Notes under the pieces: generated by a model
What the model saw: the letters and a program-made list of their open reading frames with translations, nothing else
What the model was told of the DNA's origin: nothing
The model's database searches: none
Assembly (NCBI GenBank): GCA_021828245.1
Contig: JAKASC010000013.1
Coordinates: forward strand, 4,764-19,060
Origin: Acidobacteriota bacterium
Lineage (GTDB): Bacteria > Acidobacteriota > Terriglobia > UBA7540
DNA: 14,297 nucleotides
Direction of reading: 5' to 3'
Shown: positions 8,626 to 14,297 of the stretch, in pieces
Layout: each line of letters begins with the position of its first letter
How positions within the stretch are numbered: position 1 is the stretch's first letter
Program-made: the position numbers and the translations under genes

Positions 8626-8685
8626 GTCACTCGACCTTACGCTCTGCGGCACGCGCGCGGCGCGCCCGCCACCCATCCGGCGGCC

Positions 8686-8724
8686 CGTCGCGGGGCAAGC
8701 CGCCATGCGATGGTGCCCGCGACG
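8686..8724 (-). other. Hairpin in the spacer between oxidase subunits II and I
   Basis: The 151-base spacer 8626-8776 has no supported gene. It holds an inverted repeat: cgtcgcggg (8686-8694) pairs with cccgcgacg (8716-8724) over 9 bases. Two more pairs (8696-8697 with 8714-8715) form past a one-base bulge. No T-run follows on either strand, so it is not an intrinsic terminator. In the operon mRNA it would lie about 60 bases before the subunit I start codon, where it could affect stability or processing. That role is inference. Confidence 0.4.
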
Positions 8725-8776
8725 CGCAGAGCATCCGCCAGCCGGCTCTTTCACCCACTGGCCGAATCCGCACCCG

Positions 8777-9568
8777 TCATTGCTCGGCCGCTTGGCGGGC
8801 CAGCCATTGCTTGAAATTCGCCTCCGTCATCACCTTGAGGGACGCCCGCATCGCGTAGTGTCCCAGCCCGCAGAGCTGCGTGCAGACAATCTGATAGTTG
8901 CCGGTTCGAGTTGCCGTAAAGTGTATCGGAATCACCATGCCCGGCACGATGTCCTGCTGGATGCGAAGCTGCGGGACGTAAAAGGAATGAATCACGTCTC
9001 TCGACATCAGCAGCAGCTCGACGGGTCGGTCAACGGGGATGCCGAGCGTGGCGGTGACGATATCGTCGCGTGAGGCGGGATCGCGTGCCGGGTCGAGCCC
9101 AAAGTAGTTGCCGGTGGCGTCGTTAATCAGCCGAAGGTGCATGGGGCCAAACACGCCGTCCGGCCCCGGATAGCGGAACCAATAAGCAAATTGCTCCGCC
9201 TCCACCTGAATCTTCACGGCGTTGGGCGGCGCGCCGATAAAGTACATCCGCGCCCAGGTTCGATAGCTGTGGAGCGCCAGGCCGATAAACGTCACGGCTG
9301 CCACGACCGTCCACGCCACTTCCATCCGTAGATTGCCCGTGAGATAACGGGCGCGGCCGGCCTTCGGTCGTCGGCCGATGCAATACGCCAGAATCAGTTG
9401 CGCGGCCACAAACAGGATGCCCGTCACCCAGAGCGTCAGCCGAAAGTCGCCGTCCACCCCCGCTCCGACGGTCGAGATATTCGGCGGAAACCACCACACC
9501 CGCCGCCAGAACAGCACGACGGTCGCCACGGTCGCCGCCACCATCGTGAACGCGAGAAGTTTGCCCAT
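8777..9568 (-). CDS. coxB: Cytochrome c oxidase subunit II with CuA site
   Basis: This subunit accepts electrons through a binuclear CuA centre and passes them to subunit I. The 263-residue protein has the CuA set H194 (RDVIHSFYVP), then C229-x3-C233-x3-H237-x2-M240 (CTQLCGLGHYAM). The aromatic region YWFRYPG (about 129-135) precedes it. The residue between the cysteines is Gln where mitochondrial-type subunits have a Glu linked to the Mg site; ba3-type enzymes also carry Gln. Three hydrophobic segments (about 4-21, 44-65, 83-105) are seen rather than the usual two. There is no fused cytochrome c domain. I chose the ATG at 9568 (MGKLLAF), with AGAGG just upstream, 29 bases after the lipoprotein stop. 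The in-frame extension to 9688 would overlap that gene. Confidence 0.93.
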   Translation of the reverse strand: MGKLLAFTMVAATVATVVLFWRRVWWFPPNISTVGAGVDGDFRLTLWVTGILFVAAQLILAYCIGRRPKAGRARYLTGNLRMEVAWTVVAAVTFIGLALHSYRTWARMYFIGAPPNAVKIQVEAEQFAYWFRYPGPDGVFGPMHLRLINDATGNYFGLDPARDPASRDDIVTATLGIPVDRPVELLLMSRDVIHSFYVPQLRIQQDIVPGMVIPIHFTATRTGNYQIVCTQLCGLGHYAMRASLKVMTEANFKQWLARQAAEQ

Positions 9569-9597
9569 CGCCTCTTTCCGCCGCCCCACATCCGAGC

Positions 9598-10413
9598 TCA
9601 CATCGGCTTGAACGTGAAATTCGCCTGCGTCGTTTTTTTCGGCCGCACCGTCACGGACTTTTCCTCGCTGCCGAAGGTTGCCGTCCACGCCTCAACGGTA
9701 TAAGTTCCCGCCGGAACGCCCCGCAGCACGTATTGGCCGCTCGAGCCCGTCACCGCGTAAAAAGGATTGGCCACCGCGCCGATGTAGCATCGCATCCAGG
9801 GATGCTGATTGCACTCTGCCGACATCATCACTTCGGGCCGCGAAAACGTCTTGAAGATGGGCGGCGCGCCCGGCCCCTGCGAAACATTCCATTCCGGATT
9901 GTTTTTGGCGATGAGATGCACGTTGTGCATCGTCGGATCTTCTGAAATGATTTCAAGCGGCTGCCCCACTTGAATGCCCAGCACGTGGGGTACGTACATG
10001 CAGCCCTTTTGCGCCAGCAGCACGGGCCGGGAGGGCGGCGCAAAAACATACTTCTCCGCTCCGGCGCGTAGGTAAACAAAAACGTTTGGCAGCGTTCCGT
10101 TGGGGTTCACCTTGCCATCTTCGGCGTAAACGGGCCGGCCGCGGTGCTCGCTCGCGCACACCGGGTCTTCGTCCATGTGAATCACTTGCCGGCGCGGCGG
10201 CGTGCCCTTGAAATAAATCGTTCCGGCAATCTCACCCACCGTAGCCGGATTGATTGGCGTTGGCTTCGAGGCTATCACGCGGGGACGAGGTTGGCTGCAA
10301 GAGGAAAGCATCGCGCAGGCCACCAGCGCGCCCAGCCACAACCGCCCGCTTCGCCGGCCTGCCCTTTGACTGTGCCGCCTCACCTTGCCGCTCCCGTGCC
10401 CGTAGCGCTCCAT
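9598..10413 (-). CDS. Predicted lipoprotein with cupredoxin-like copper site and carboxypeptidase-regulatory-like C-terminus
   Basis: The N-terminus is basic and followed by a hydrophobic stretch ending in the lipobox LSSC (C39), so it is predicted to be a lipid-anchored exported protein. A cupredoxin-like core follows. VGQPLEIISEDPTMHNVH (H163 or H166) and AECNQHPWM (C201, H204, M207) resemble the His...Cys-x2-His-x2-Met set of type 1 copper proteins. The tail AVTGSSGQYVLRGVPAGTYTVEAWT (about 220-244, motif split here only for naming) resembles carboxypeptidase-regulatory-like beta domains. It opens the oxidase operon 29 bases before subunit II, so copper delivery or electron donation to the CuA site is a reasonable inference. 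The ATG at 10413 is used; a GTG at 10383 with GGGAG upstream is an equally good start and gives a shorter basic n-region. Confidence 0.82.
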   Translation of the reverse strand: MERYGHGSGKVRRHSQRAGRRSGRLWLGALVACAMLSSCSQPRPRVIASKPTPINPATVGEIAGTIYFKGTPPRRQVIHMDEDPVCASEHRGRPVYAEDGKVNPNGTLPNVFVYLRAGAEKYVFAPPSRPVLLAQKGCMYVPHVLGIQVGQPLEIISEDPTMHNVHLIAKNNPEWNVSQGPGAPPIFKTFSRPEVMMSAECNQHPWMRCYIGAVANPFYAVTGSSGQYVLRGVPAGTYTVEAWTATFGSEEKSVTVRPKKTTQANFTFKPM

Positions 10414-10423
10414 GGCATCCCCG

Positions 10424-10449
10424 GCCGGCTTCGATTTCGCCGAACCGGC
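10424..10449 (-). other. Hairpin upstream of the oxidase operon; spacer contents
   Basis: The 152-base spacer 10414-10565 has no supported gene. Next to the lipoprotein ATG is a stem: gccgg and ttcg (10424-10433, one bulged c) pair with cgaa and ccggc (10441-10449) around a 7-base loop. A possible -10 box on the minus strand, TAAACT (10458-10463), lies just upstream, but no convincing -35 is seen. If transcription starts there, the stem would be at the 5' end of the operon mRNA. A short GC palindrome, ggcggc-tac-gccgcc (10561-10575), spans the kinase stop codon without a T-run. Confidence 0.3.
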
Positions 10450-10565
10450 GCGCTCATAGTTTAACGCAGGGACGCGGGAAATCCACCCTCGTGCTCGGAA
10501 GGATTGAGAACCTCGTCCGTTGCCGGCCCGTTAGCTCACGGATGGCGTGGCTCGCCTCCAGGCGG

Positions 10566-13259
10566 CTACGCCGCCGGCATGCCGAGGCGCCGCATTAAAT
10601 CCTGAAACCGCGGGTCGCCATGCAGCGAATCGAACGCCGGGCTCACGCCGGAGTAAATGAGCCACGAGGATCGCTGCTCACACGCTTCCTCCAGGCAGTC
10701 GAGCGCCGCCTGATTTTCGCCAAGGCGGGCGTAAGCACGCGCCTTTTCAGCAGGGCTAAACCCTTCGAACTTCGAGCGCTCGACAAGCTCCTGGAGGAGC
10801 TTGGTGGCCTCCTGGCGCCTGCCCATGGTGGCGTAGGCACCGCAGAGTTCTGACACGGCGCGCGGCGAGCGTCCGGAAAGGGTCACGGCCTTCTCGCCCG
10901 TCTGCGCTGCCGCTTCCAGTTTCCCGGCAAGCAAGTAGACCGCGCCAAGCCCCATGAGCGCGAACCAAAAGTTCGAGTCTAAATCCAGGGCCTTCCTGAA
11001 TTCCGCTTCCGCTTCGTCGAGGCGTCGCGCGTAGAGGCAGTTGAGCCCTTGCCAGGCCGCCACCAAGGGCGTCAGCGGGTCAAGCTCTTCCGCCGTCGCG
11101 CCTTCGCGCATCGCCTGCTCTCCACGGCCGAGAGGGCTGAGCAGGCAGACGGCGAACCATCCGTGGAACCGTGCGTCGTTAGGATTAAGCTCGATGGCTC
11201 GCAAGAACTCCCGCTCGCTGGCGCGCCAGTCCCAGTCGTACCAGGACTTCCAGACGCCCAGGCAAGCGTGGACTTCTGCCAGCGTGTCGTCGAGCTGGAG
11301 CGCCCGCTCGATAGCCGGTCTGGACTTGGGCGCGGTCTCGCGCTCGGGAGAAAATCCGAACATCGCCGCGTGGGCATACGCCGTGCTGATTCCACAGTAG
11401 GCCGGGGCGTAGGCCGGGTCCTCTCTGAGCGCTTCCTCGAAGCATTCGAGGGCCCTTTTGATCCCCGCGGGCGTCACCTTCCACAAGTGAAATTGCCCCT
11501 TCAGGTAAGACCGATAAGCCTCGCTGTTCTTCGGGGCGCGCCGGCGCGGCCGCTTGCCTGCCTCGCCGGTGAGGCGCGGGCGGACGTTTTCGGCAACCTG
11601 GGCGGCAATCTCTTCCTGCACCGCGAAGATGTCCGCCATCTTCCGGGTATACTGGCCGCCCCAAAGGTGCGCGTTGCTGAGCGTGTCCACCAACTCGACG
11701 CTAATCGAAAGGTTGTCGCCCCGCGCCACCATCCGGCCGCTCACCAGCGCCCACGCGCGCAGCTCGCGCCCCACGGCGCCAGCGTCCACCTCCTTGCCCT
11801 TGTACCTCATGACCGAGCCTCGAGAGATAACACGCAGCTTGGGAATCTCTGCCAAGCTGTTCATGATGCCTTCGGCAATGCCGTCGCTCAGATATTCCAT
11901 CTCCGGGTCACCGCTCAGGTTGGCAAACGGCAGGACGGCCACAAACTCACCCGCCTTGCGCAAGCGCCCGCCCCGGAGACGTGCGCCCGTGTCGCCGCTT
12001 GGCTCGGGGCGGAGCTGCTGGCCAACCCTTGCACCCGAGCTCGTGTCGCGCTTGAGGCGCTTCAGGTCGGCGCGCATCTCCGCCGCCGTCTGATAGCGCA
12101 GCTCGCGATCCTTCTCCAGCGCCTTCAGAATGGTCTCGTCGAGCTCGGCCGGCACCTCAGGGTTGCGTTGCGAGGGCGGCACGGGGTCGGCCTTGAGAAT
12201 CTCGGTGAAAATCACCGCCGTCGTCGCCCCGGCAAACGGCGGCTTCCCCGTCGCCATCTCGTACAACACCGCCCCCAAACTGAACAGGTCCGTGCGCGCG
12301 TCGAGCGCCTCGCCCCGCGCCTGCTCGGGACTCATGTAGGCGATCGTCCCCATCACCGTCCCCGGACTGGTCAGGTGCGGACGATCCTCCGTCGCCATCG
12401 GCGCTTGGGTGAAATCCGCCTCCGCCCCCGTCAGCTTGGCCAAACCGAAATCCAGAATCTTCGCTTGCCCGCGCGTCGTAAGGAAAATGTTCGCCGGCTT
12501 GATGTCCCGATGGACGATGCCTTTTTGGTGCGCCGCGTCCAAAGCGTCGGCCATCTCGATGGCCAAATCGAGCAGCCGCTCCATCTCGAACGGCCCGCTC
12601 GCCAGGGCCTGCTTCAGCGTTTGGCCTTCGAGCAGTTCCATCACGATGAAGCGCCGACCGTCGTGCTCGCCGACGTCGTAAATCGTGCAGATGTTGGGAT
12701 GATTGAGCGCCGAGGCCGCCTGCGCCTCGCGCTCAAAGCGCGCTAGCGCCTCGGGCGTCGCGGGGCGCTTGACCTCGCCTGGTGGCGTCGCCGCGGTCTT
12801 GCGGTCGGCATCGCCCGGTGGCGGACTGAAGTCCGCTGCCACCGAAAGGAACTTCAGCGCTACTCGGCGCTTCAGCCGCGTGTCCTCGGCCTCATACACC
12901 TCACCCATCCCGCCCGCGCCGAGTTTTTCGAGAGTGCGATAATGCGAAACCGTCTGGCCCACCATGTTGCCCTGTCCCGCGTTGGTAGAGACGGCCCGCT
13001 GGGCCGTCTGCGCTTGGTCCGCGGCCGGCACTGATTCGAGACGCGCGACCGGCGCGTCTCTACCCATTTTCCCTGCCACTTCCCACGCTGGCCTCTCCAA
13101 AAAACTCCTGTCTTCCTGCGCCAGCAGCGATTCCACTTCGCGCCGCAGCTCGTCATCCGCGCCGCAGGCTTGGGTGAGAAACGCTTCACGCTCGCCGGCC
13201 GGGCGCTCGAGCGCGGCGCGATACAACTCCGCTACGCGTTCCCACCGTTCAGGAGTCAC
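10566..13259 (-). CDS. Ser/Thr protein kinase with TolB-like domain and TPR repeats
   Basis: The 897-residue protein phosphorylates Ser/Thr residues of unknown targets. A short helical head (1-60) precedes the kinase domain (about 107-400). The domain has a Gly loop LGAGGMGEVY (113-122), K136 in VALKF, E178, catalytic HRDIKPAN (250-257), DFG (270-272) and MSPEQARG. All expected catalytic residues are present and it is an RD kinase. A TolB-like segment, AVLPFANLSGDPEMEYLSDG (441-460), and TPR-type helices (about 590-880) follow. No transmembrane helix separates kinase and sensor parts, so it is probably cytoplasmic. The GTG start at 13259, with GGGAG upstream, overlaps the sigma factor stop by 11 bases. 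Two palindromic repeats are translated within it (residues 66-92 and about 139-160). Confidence 0.92.
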   Translation of the reverse strand: MTPERWERVAELYRAALERPAGEREAFLTQACGADDELRREVESLLAQEDRSFLERPAWEVAGKMGRDAPVARLESVPAADQAQTAQRAVSTNAGQGNMVGQTVSHYRTLEKLGAGGMGEVYEAEDTRLKRRVALKFLSVAADFSPPPGDADRKTAATPPGEVKRPATPEALARFEREAQAASALNHPNICTIYDVGEHDGRRFIVMELLEGQTLKQALASGPFEMERLLDLAIEMADALDAAHQKGIVHRDIKPANIFLTTRGQAKILDFGLAKLTGAEADFTQAPMATEDRPHLTSPGTVMGTIAYMSPEQARGEALDARTDLFSLGAVLYEMATGKPPFAGATTAVIFTEILKADPVPPSQRNPEVPAELDETILKALEKDRELRYQTAAEMRADLKRLKRDTSSGARVGQQLRPEPSGDTGARLRGGRLRKAGEFVAVLPFANLSGDPEMEYLSDGIAEGIMNSLAEIPKLRVISRGSVMRYKGKEVDAGAVGRELRAWALVSGRMVARGDNLSISVELVDTLSNAHLWGGQYTRKMADIFAVQEEIAAQVAENVRPRLTGEAGKRPRRRAPKNSEAYRSYLKGQFHLWKVTPAGIKRALECFEEALREDPAYAPAYCGISTAYAHAAMFGFSPERETAPKSRPAIERALQLDDTLAEVHACLGVWKSWYDWDWRASEREFLRAIELNPNDARFHGWFAVCLLSPLGRGEQAMREGATAEELDPLTPLVAAWQGLNCLYARRLDEAEAEFRKALDLDSNFWFALMGLGAVYLLAGKLEAAAQTGEKAVTLSGRSPRAVSELCGAYATMGRRQEATKLLQELVERSKFEGFSPAEKARAYARLGENQAALDCLEEACEQRSSWLIYSGVSPAFDSLHGDPRFQDLMRRLGMPAA
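12781..12844 (-). repeat. Second palindromic unit inside the kinase gene
   Basis: The stretch holds a hairpin core, gcggac-tgaa-gtccgc (12821-12836). It is extended by cggtg (12816-12820) pairing with caccg (12840-12844) across a 3-base bulge. Short outer inverted ends, ggtggc (12781-12786) and gccacc (12838-12843), span 63 bases, a multiple of three. It encodes the Pro/Ala-rich stretch at kinase residues about 139-160, between the conserved lysine strand and the helix with E178. Related kinases usually have only a short loop there, as I recall. Its nature as a mobile repeat is inference and weaker than for the unit at 12984-13064. Confidence 0.4.
12984..13064 (-). repeat. REPIN-like 81-base palindromic element translated within the kinase gene
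   Basis: The element has perfect 10-base inverted ends, ggtagagacg (12984-12993) and cgtctctacc (13055-13064). Each end carries its own hairpin: agacggccc-gct-gggccgtct (12989-13009) and gagacgcgc-gaccg-gcgcgtctc (13038-13060). Two inverted hairpins around a short spacer is the arrangement of REPIN-type repeats. It is exactly 27 codons and lies on codon boundaries (residues 66-92), so the kinase frame is preserved. It falls in the linker between the helical head and the kinase domain. No other copy is seen in this window, so repeat status across the genome is inferred. Confidence 0.65.
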
Positions 13260-13821
13260 GGTTCATCTCCCGCTGAAGCCACGCCTTGGCCAGCTTCCAA
13301 TCGTGCATCACGGTTTCAGGGGAAACCTTCAGAACTTCGGCGGTTTCTTCCACGCTCAGCCCACCGAAGAAGCGCAGTTCGACCACGCGGCTTCTTCTCG
13401 CGTCCAGGACGGCCAGGGCATTGAGCGCGTCGTCGAGCGCCACCAGGTCGGCGGCTCGCTCCCTCGATACAGCCGGGGCTTCCTCCAGGGAGAGTTTTTT
13501 CGCTTCCCCGCCCCGCTTCTCGGACCGGCGGCTGCGGGCCGAATCCACCAGAATGCGCCGCATCAGTTGCGCGCACACGCCCACAAACTGGGCGCGATTC
13601 TGCCAGTTCACCTGCCTCAAATCCACCAGCCGCAAATAAGCCTCATTCACTAGCGCCGTGGTCTGAAGCGTGTGCCCGGTGCGTTCGCGGGCCATATAGC
13701 GGCGAGCCAGCCGGTGCAGCTCGGCATAGACCAACGGAACCAGCCTCTCCAGCGCGCGCTCGTCTCCGCCGCCCCAGGCTTGGAGCAATTGGGTGACTTC
13801 ATGCGCCGGCGGTTCGGCCAT
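13249..13821 (-). CDS. ECF-like RNA polymerase sigma factor (acidobacterial kinase-associated type)
   Basis: The 190-residue protein would direct RNA polymerase to specific promoters. Region 2 is at about 8-90, with VYAELHRLARRYMARER, TLQTTALVNEAYLRL and RRILVDSARSRRS. Region 4 is at about 130-185, with VVELRFFGGLSVEETAEVL and a DNA-binding helix at SPETVMHDWKLAKAWL. The pattern fits the ECF-like subfamily TIGR02999 common in Acidobacteria and Planctomycetes, as I recall it. I chose the ATG at 13821 (MAEPPAHEVTQLL), with AAGG upstream, which matches the usual family N-terminus. An ATG at 13863 with AGGAGT upstream would add 14 residues and is a real alternative. The stop overlaps the kinase start by 11 bases. 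No anti-sigma gene is seen; the kinase may take part in control. Confidence 0.9.
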   Translation of the reverse strand: MAEPPAHEVTQLLQAWGGGDERALERLVPLVYAELHRLARRYMARERTGHTLQTTALVNEAYLRLVDLRQVNWQNRAQFVGVCAQLMRRILVDSARSRRSEKRGGEAKKLSLEEAPAVSRERAADLVALDDALNALAVLDARRSRVVELRFFGGLSVEETAEVLKVSPETVMHDWKLAKAWLQREMNRDS

Positions 13822-13929
13822 GATGCCTTGTGGCGTGGAACGCCCACCCCCCGTGCTGTGCATTTTACCGCACTCCTGACGGCAGCCAAAAATATATTTC
13901 TCACGGACTACAGTTTCGGGCCTCCATTT

Positions 13930-13950
13930 CCGCCTTATCAGATGAGGCGG
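13930..13950. promoter_or_regulatory. Inverted repeat in the divergent intergenic region (candidate operator)
   Basis: The arms ccgccttatc (13930-13939) and gatgaggcgg (13941-13950) match over 9 of 10 positions around one central base. It lies between the divergent sigma factor and secreted protein genes, where a regulator could act on both. An AT-rich stretch at 13888-13899 contains TATATT on both strands and could hold a -10 box, but no good -35 is seen. Regulatory function is inference. Confidence 0.35.
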
Positions 13951-13961
13951 GACAGCGAAGC

Positions 13962-13981
13962 GCGGGTAGCGCATCACCCGC
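13962..13981 (+). other. Hairpin in the 5' leader of the secreted protein gene
   Basis: The sequence gcgggt (13962-13967) pairs with acccgc (13976-13981) around an 8-base loop, 10 bases before the GAGGAGG ribosome site. In mRNA it could influence stability or access to the ribosome site. No T-run follows, so it is not a terminator. Confidence 0.3.
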
Positions 13982-14004
13982 CAATTCAAACGAGGAGGCG
14001 CATC

Positions 14005-14297
14005 ATGAACTCTAAGAGATCTTTGGGTTGGGTTAAGAATCTTGCGGTGGTGGCCGGAGCTTCGCTCCTGTTCGCGAGCCTCGCCAGCGCCCAGGAATTT
14101 CATGGCAAATTCACACTGCCCTTTCAGGCGCAGTGGGGAAAGGTGACGCTGCCGTCGGGGAACTACACGGTTGACGTCACGCGCTCGCAGGGCGGCGTGC
14201 GGCTGGTTAGGGTCAATGCGGAAGCTCAGGGCAGTCACCGCGTGGCCATACTGCTGCCGATGGCGCACAATACGAAGATGCGAACCGATCAAAGCGA
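14005..14297 (+). CDS. Secreted protein with signal peptide, N-terminal part (cut by window edge)
   Basis: This is the only plus-strand gene, with 97 full codons present and the 3' end outside the window. The ATG at 14005 has a strong ribosome site, GAGGAGG (13992-13998), 6 bases upstream. A signal peptide is clear: basic KR, hydrophobic LAVVAGASLLFASL, and a likely cut after ASA at residue 29. The mature part begins QEFHGKFTLPFQAQWGKVTL and continues with LPSGNYTVDV. I recall similar small secreted proteins with an FTLPF...W...LPxGxY pattern in Acidobacteria, with no known function. It is divergent from the sigma factor gene, so it could be a target of that sigma factor; this is inference. 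Confidence 0.8.
   Translation, partial: MNSKRSLGWVKNLAVVAGASLLFASLASAQEFHGKFTLPFQAQWGKVTLPSGNYTVDVTRSQGGVRLVRVNAEAQGSHRVAILLPMAHNTKMRTDQS

Noticed and set aside
8626..8754. A 43-residue N-terminal extension of oxidase subunit I.
   Set aside because: The added residues are basic and low in family likeness; the ATG at 8625 leads straight into the usual FSTDH N-terminal helix.
3678..10557. The 9-mer aggcgagcc (or its complement) in three spacers, at 3678, 6101 and 10549.
   Set aside because: It is short and GC-rich, with no shared flanks, so chance is a fair explanation.
11049..12746. A 565-codon open frame on the plus strand.
   Set aside because: It is antisense to the well-supported kinase gene, has no recognisable domain, and is His/Arg/Leu-rich as expected for the complement of GC-rich coding DNA.
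13822..14292. An in-frame upstream extension of the sigma factor to 14292.
   Set aside because: It would cross the divergent intergenic region and run antisense through the secreted protein gene; the family N-terminus matches the ATG at 13821, with 13863 as the only serious alternative.

Overview
The window is GC-rich, densely coded bacterial chromosome. Nine complete genes and two edge-truncated genes are supported. Ten of the eleven lie on the minus strand, so transcription there runs from high to low coordinates. The organism is most likely a member of Acidobacteriota. That is inferred from three things: an overlapping pair of an ECF-like sigma factor and a Ser/Thr kinase with a TolB-like domain and TPRs; the cytochrome oxidase variant with its cupredoxin-like lipoprotein; and the secreted protein at the right edge. 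No rRNA, marker gene or database search supports it.

Layout from the right. A divergent intergenic region (about 13864-14004) separates a secreted protein (plus strand, cut by the window end) from a sigma factor gene (minus). The sigma gene overlaps the start of a large Ser/Thr protein kinase gene by 11 bases. Two palindromic repeat units lie inside the kinase coding sequence and are translated in frame. Next come a lipoprotein with a cupredoxin-like copper site and oxidase subunits II, I and III (10413 to 6219), which form a terminal oxidase operon. A phosphoketolase and an acetate kinase follow (6059 to 2351). Together they would convert xylulose-5-P or fructose-6-P to acetyl phosphate and then to acetate with ATP formation. 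A 75-residue CxxC membrane protein, heme A synthase, heme O synthase and the start of a DUF420-type membrane protein complete the left side (2319 to 1).

The heme O and heme A synthases would supply the heme of the oxidase encoded upstream, so the flanks of the carbon-metabolism pair belong to one functional theme. The phosphoketolase-acetate kinase pair looks embedded in a cytochrome oxidase and heme A biogenesis locus. No spacer between genes exceeds about 160 bases. No tRNA, rRNA, CRISPR array, insertion sequence or convincing rho-independent terminator was seen.
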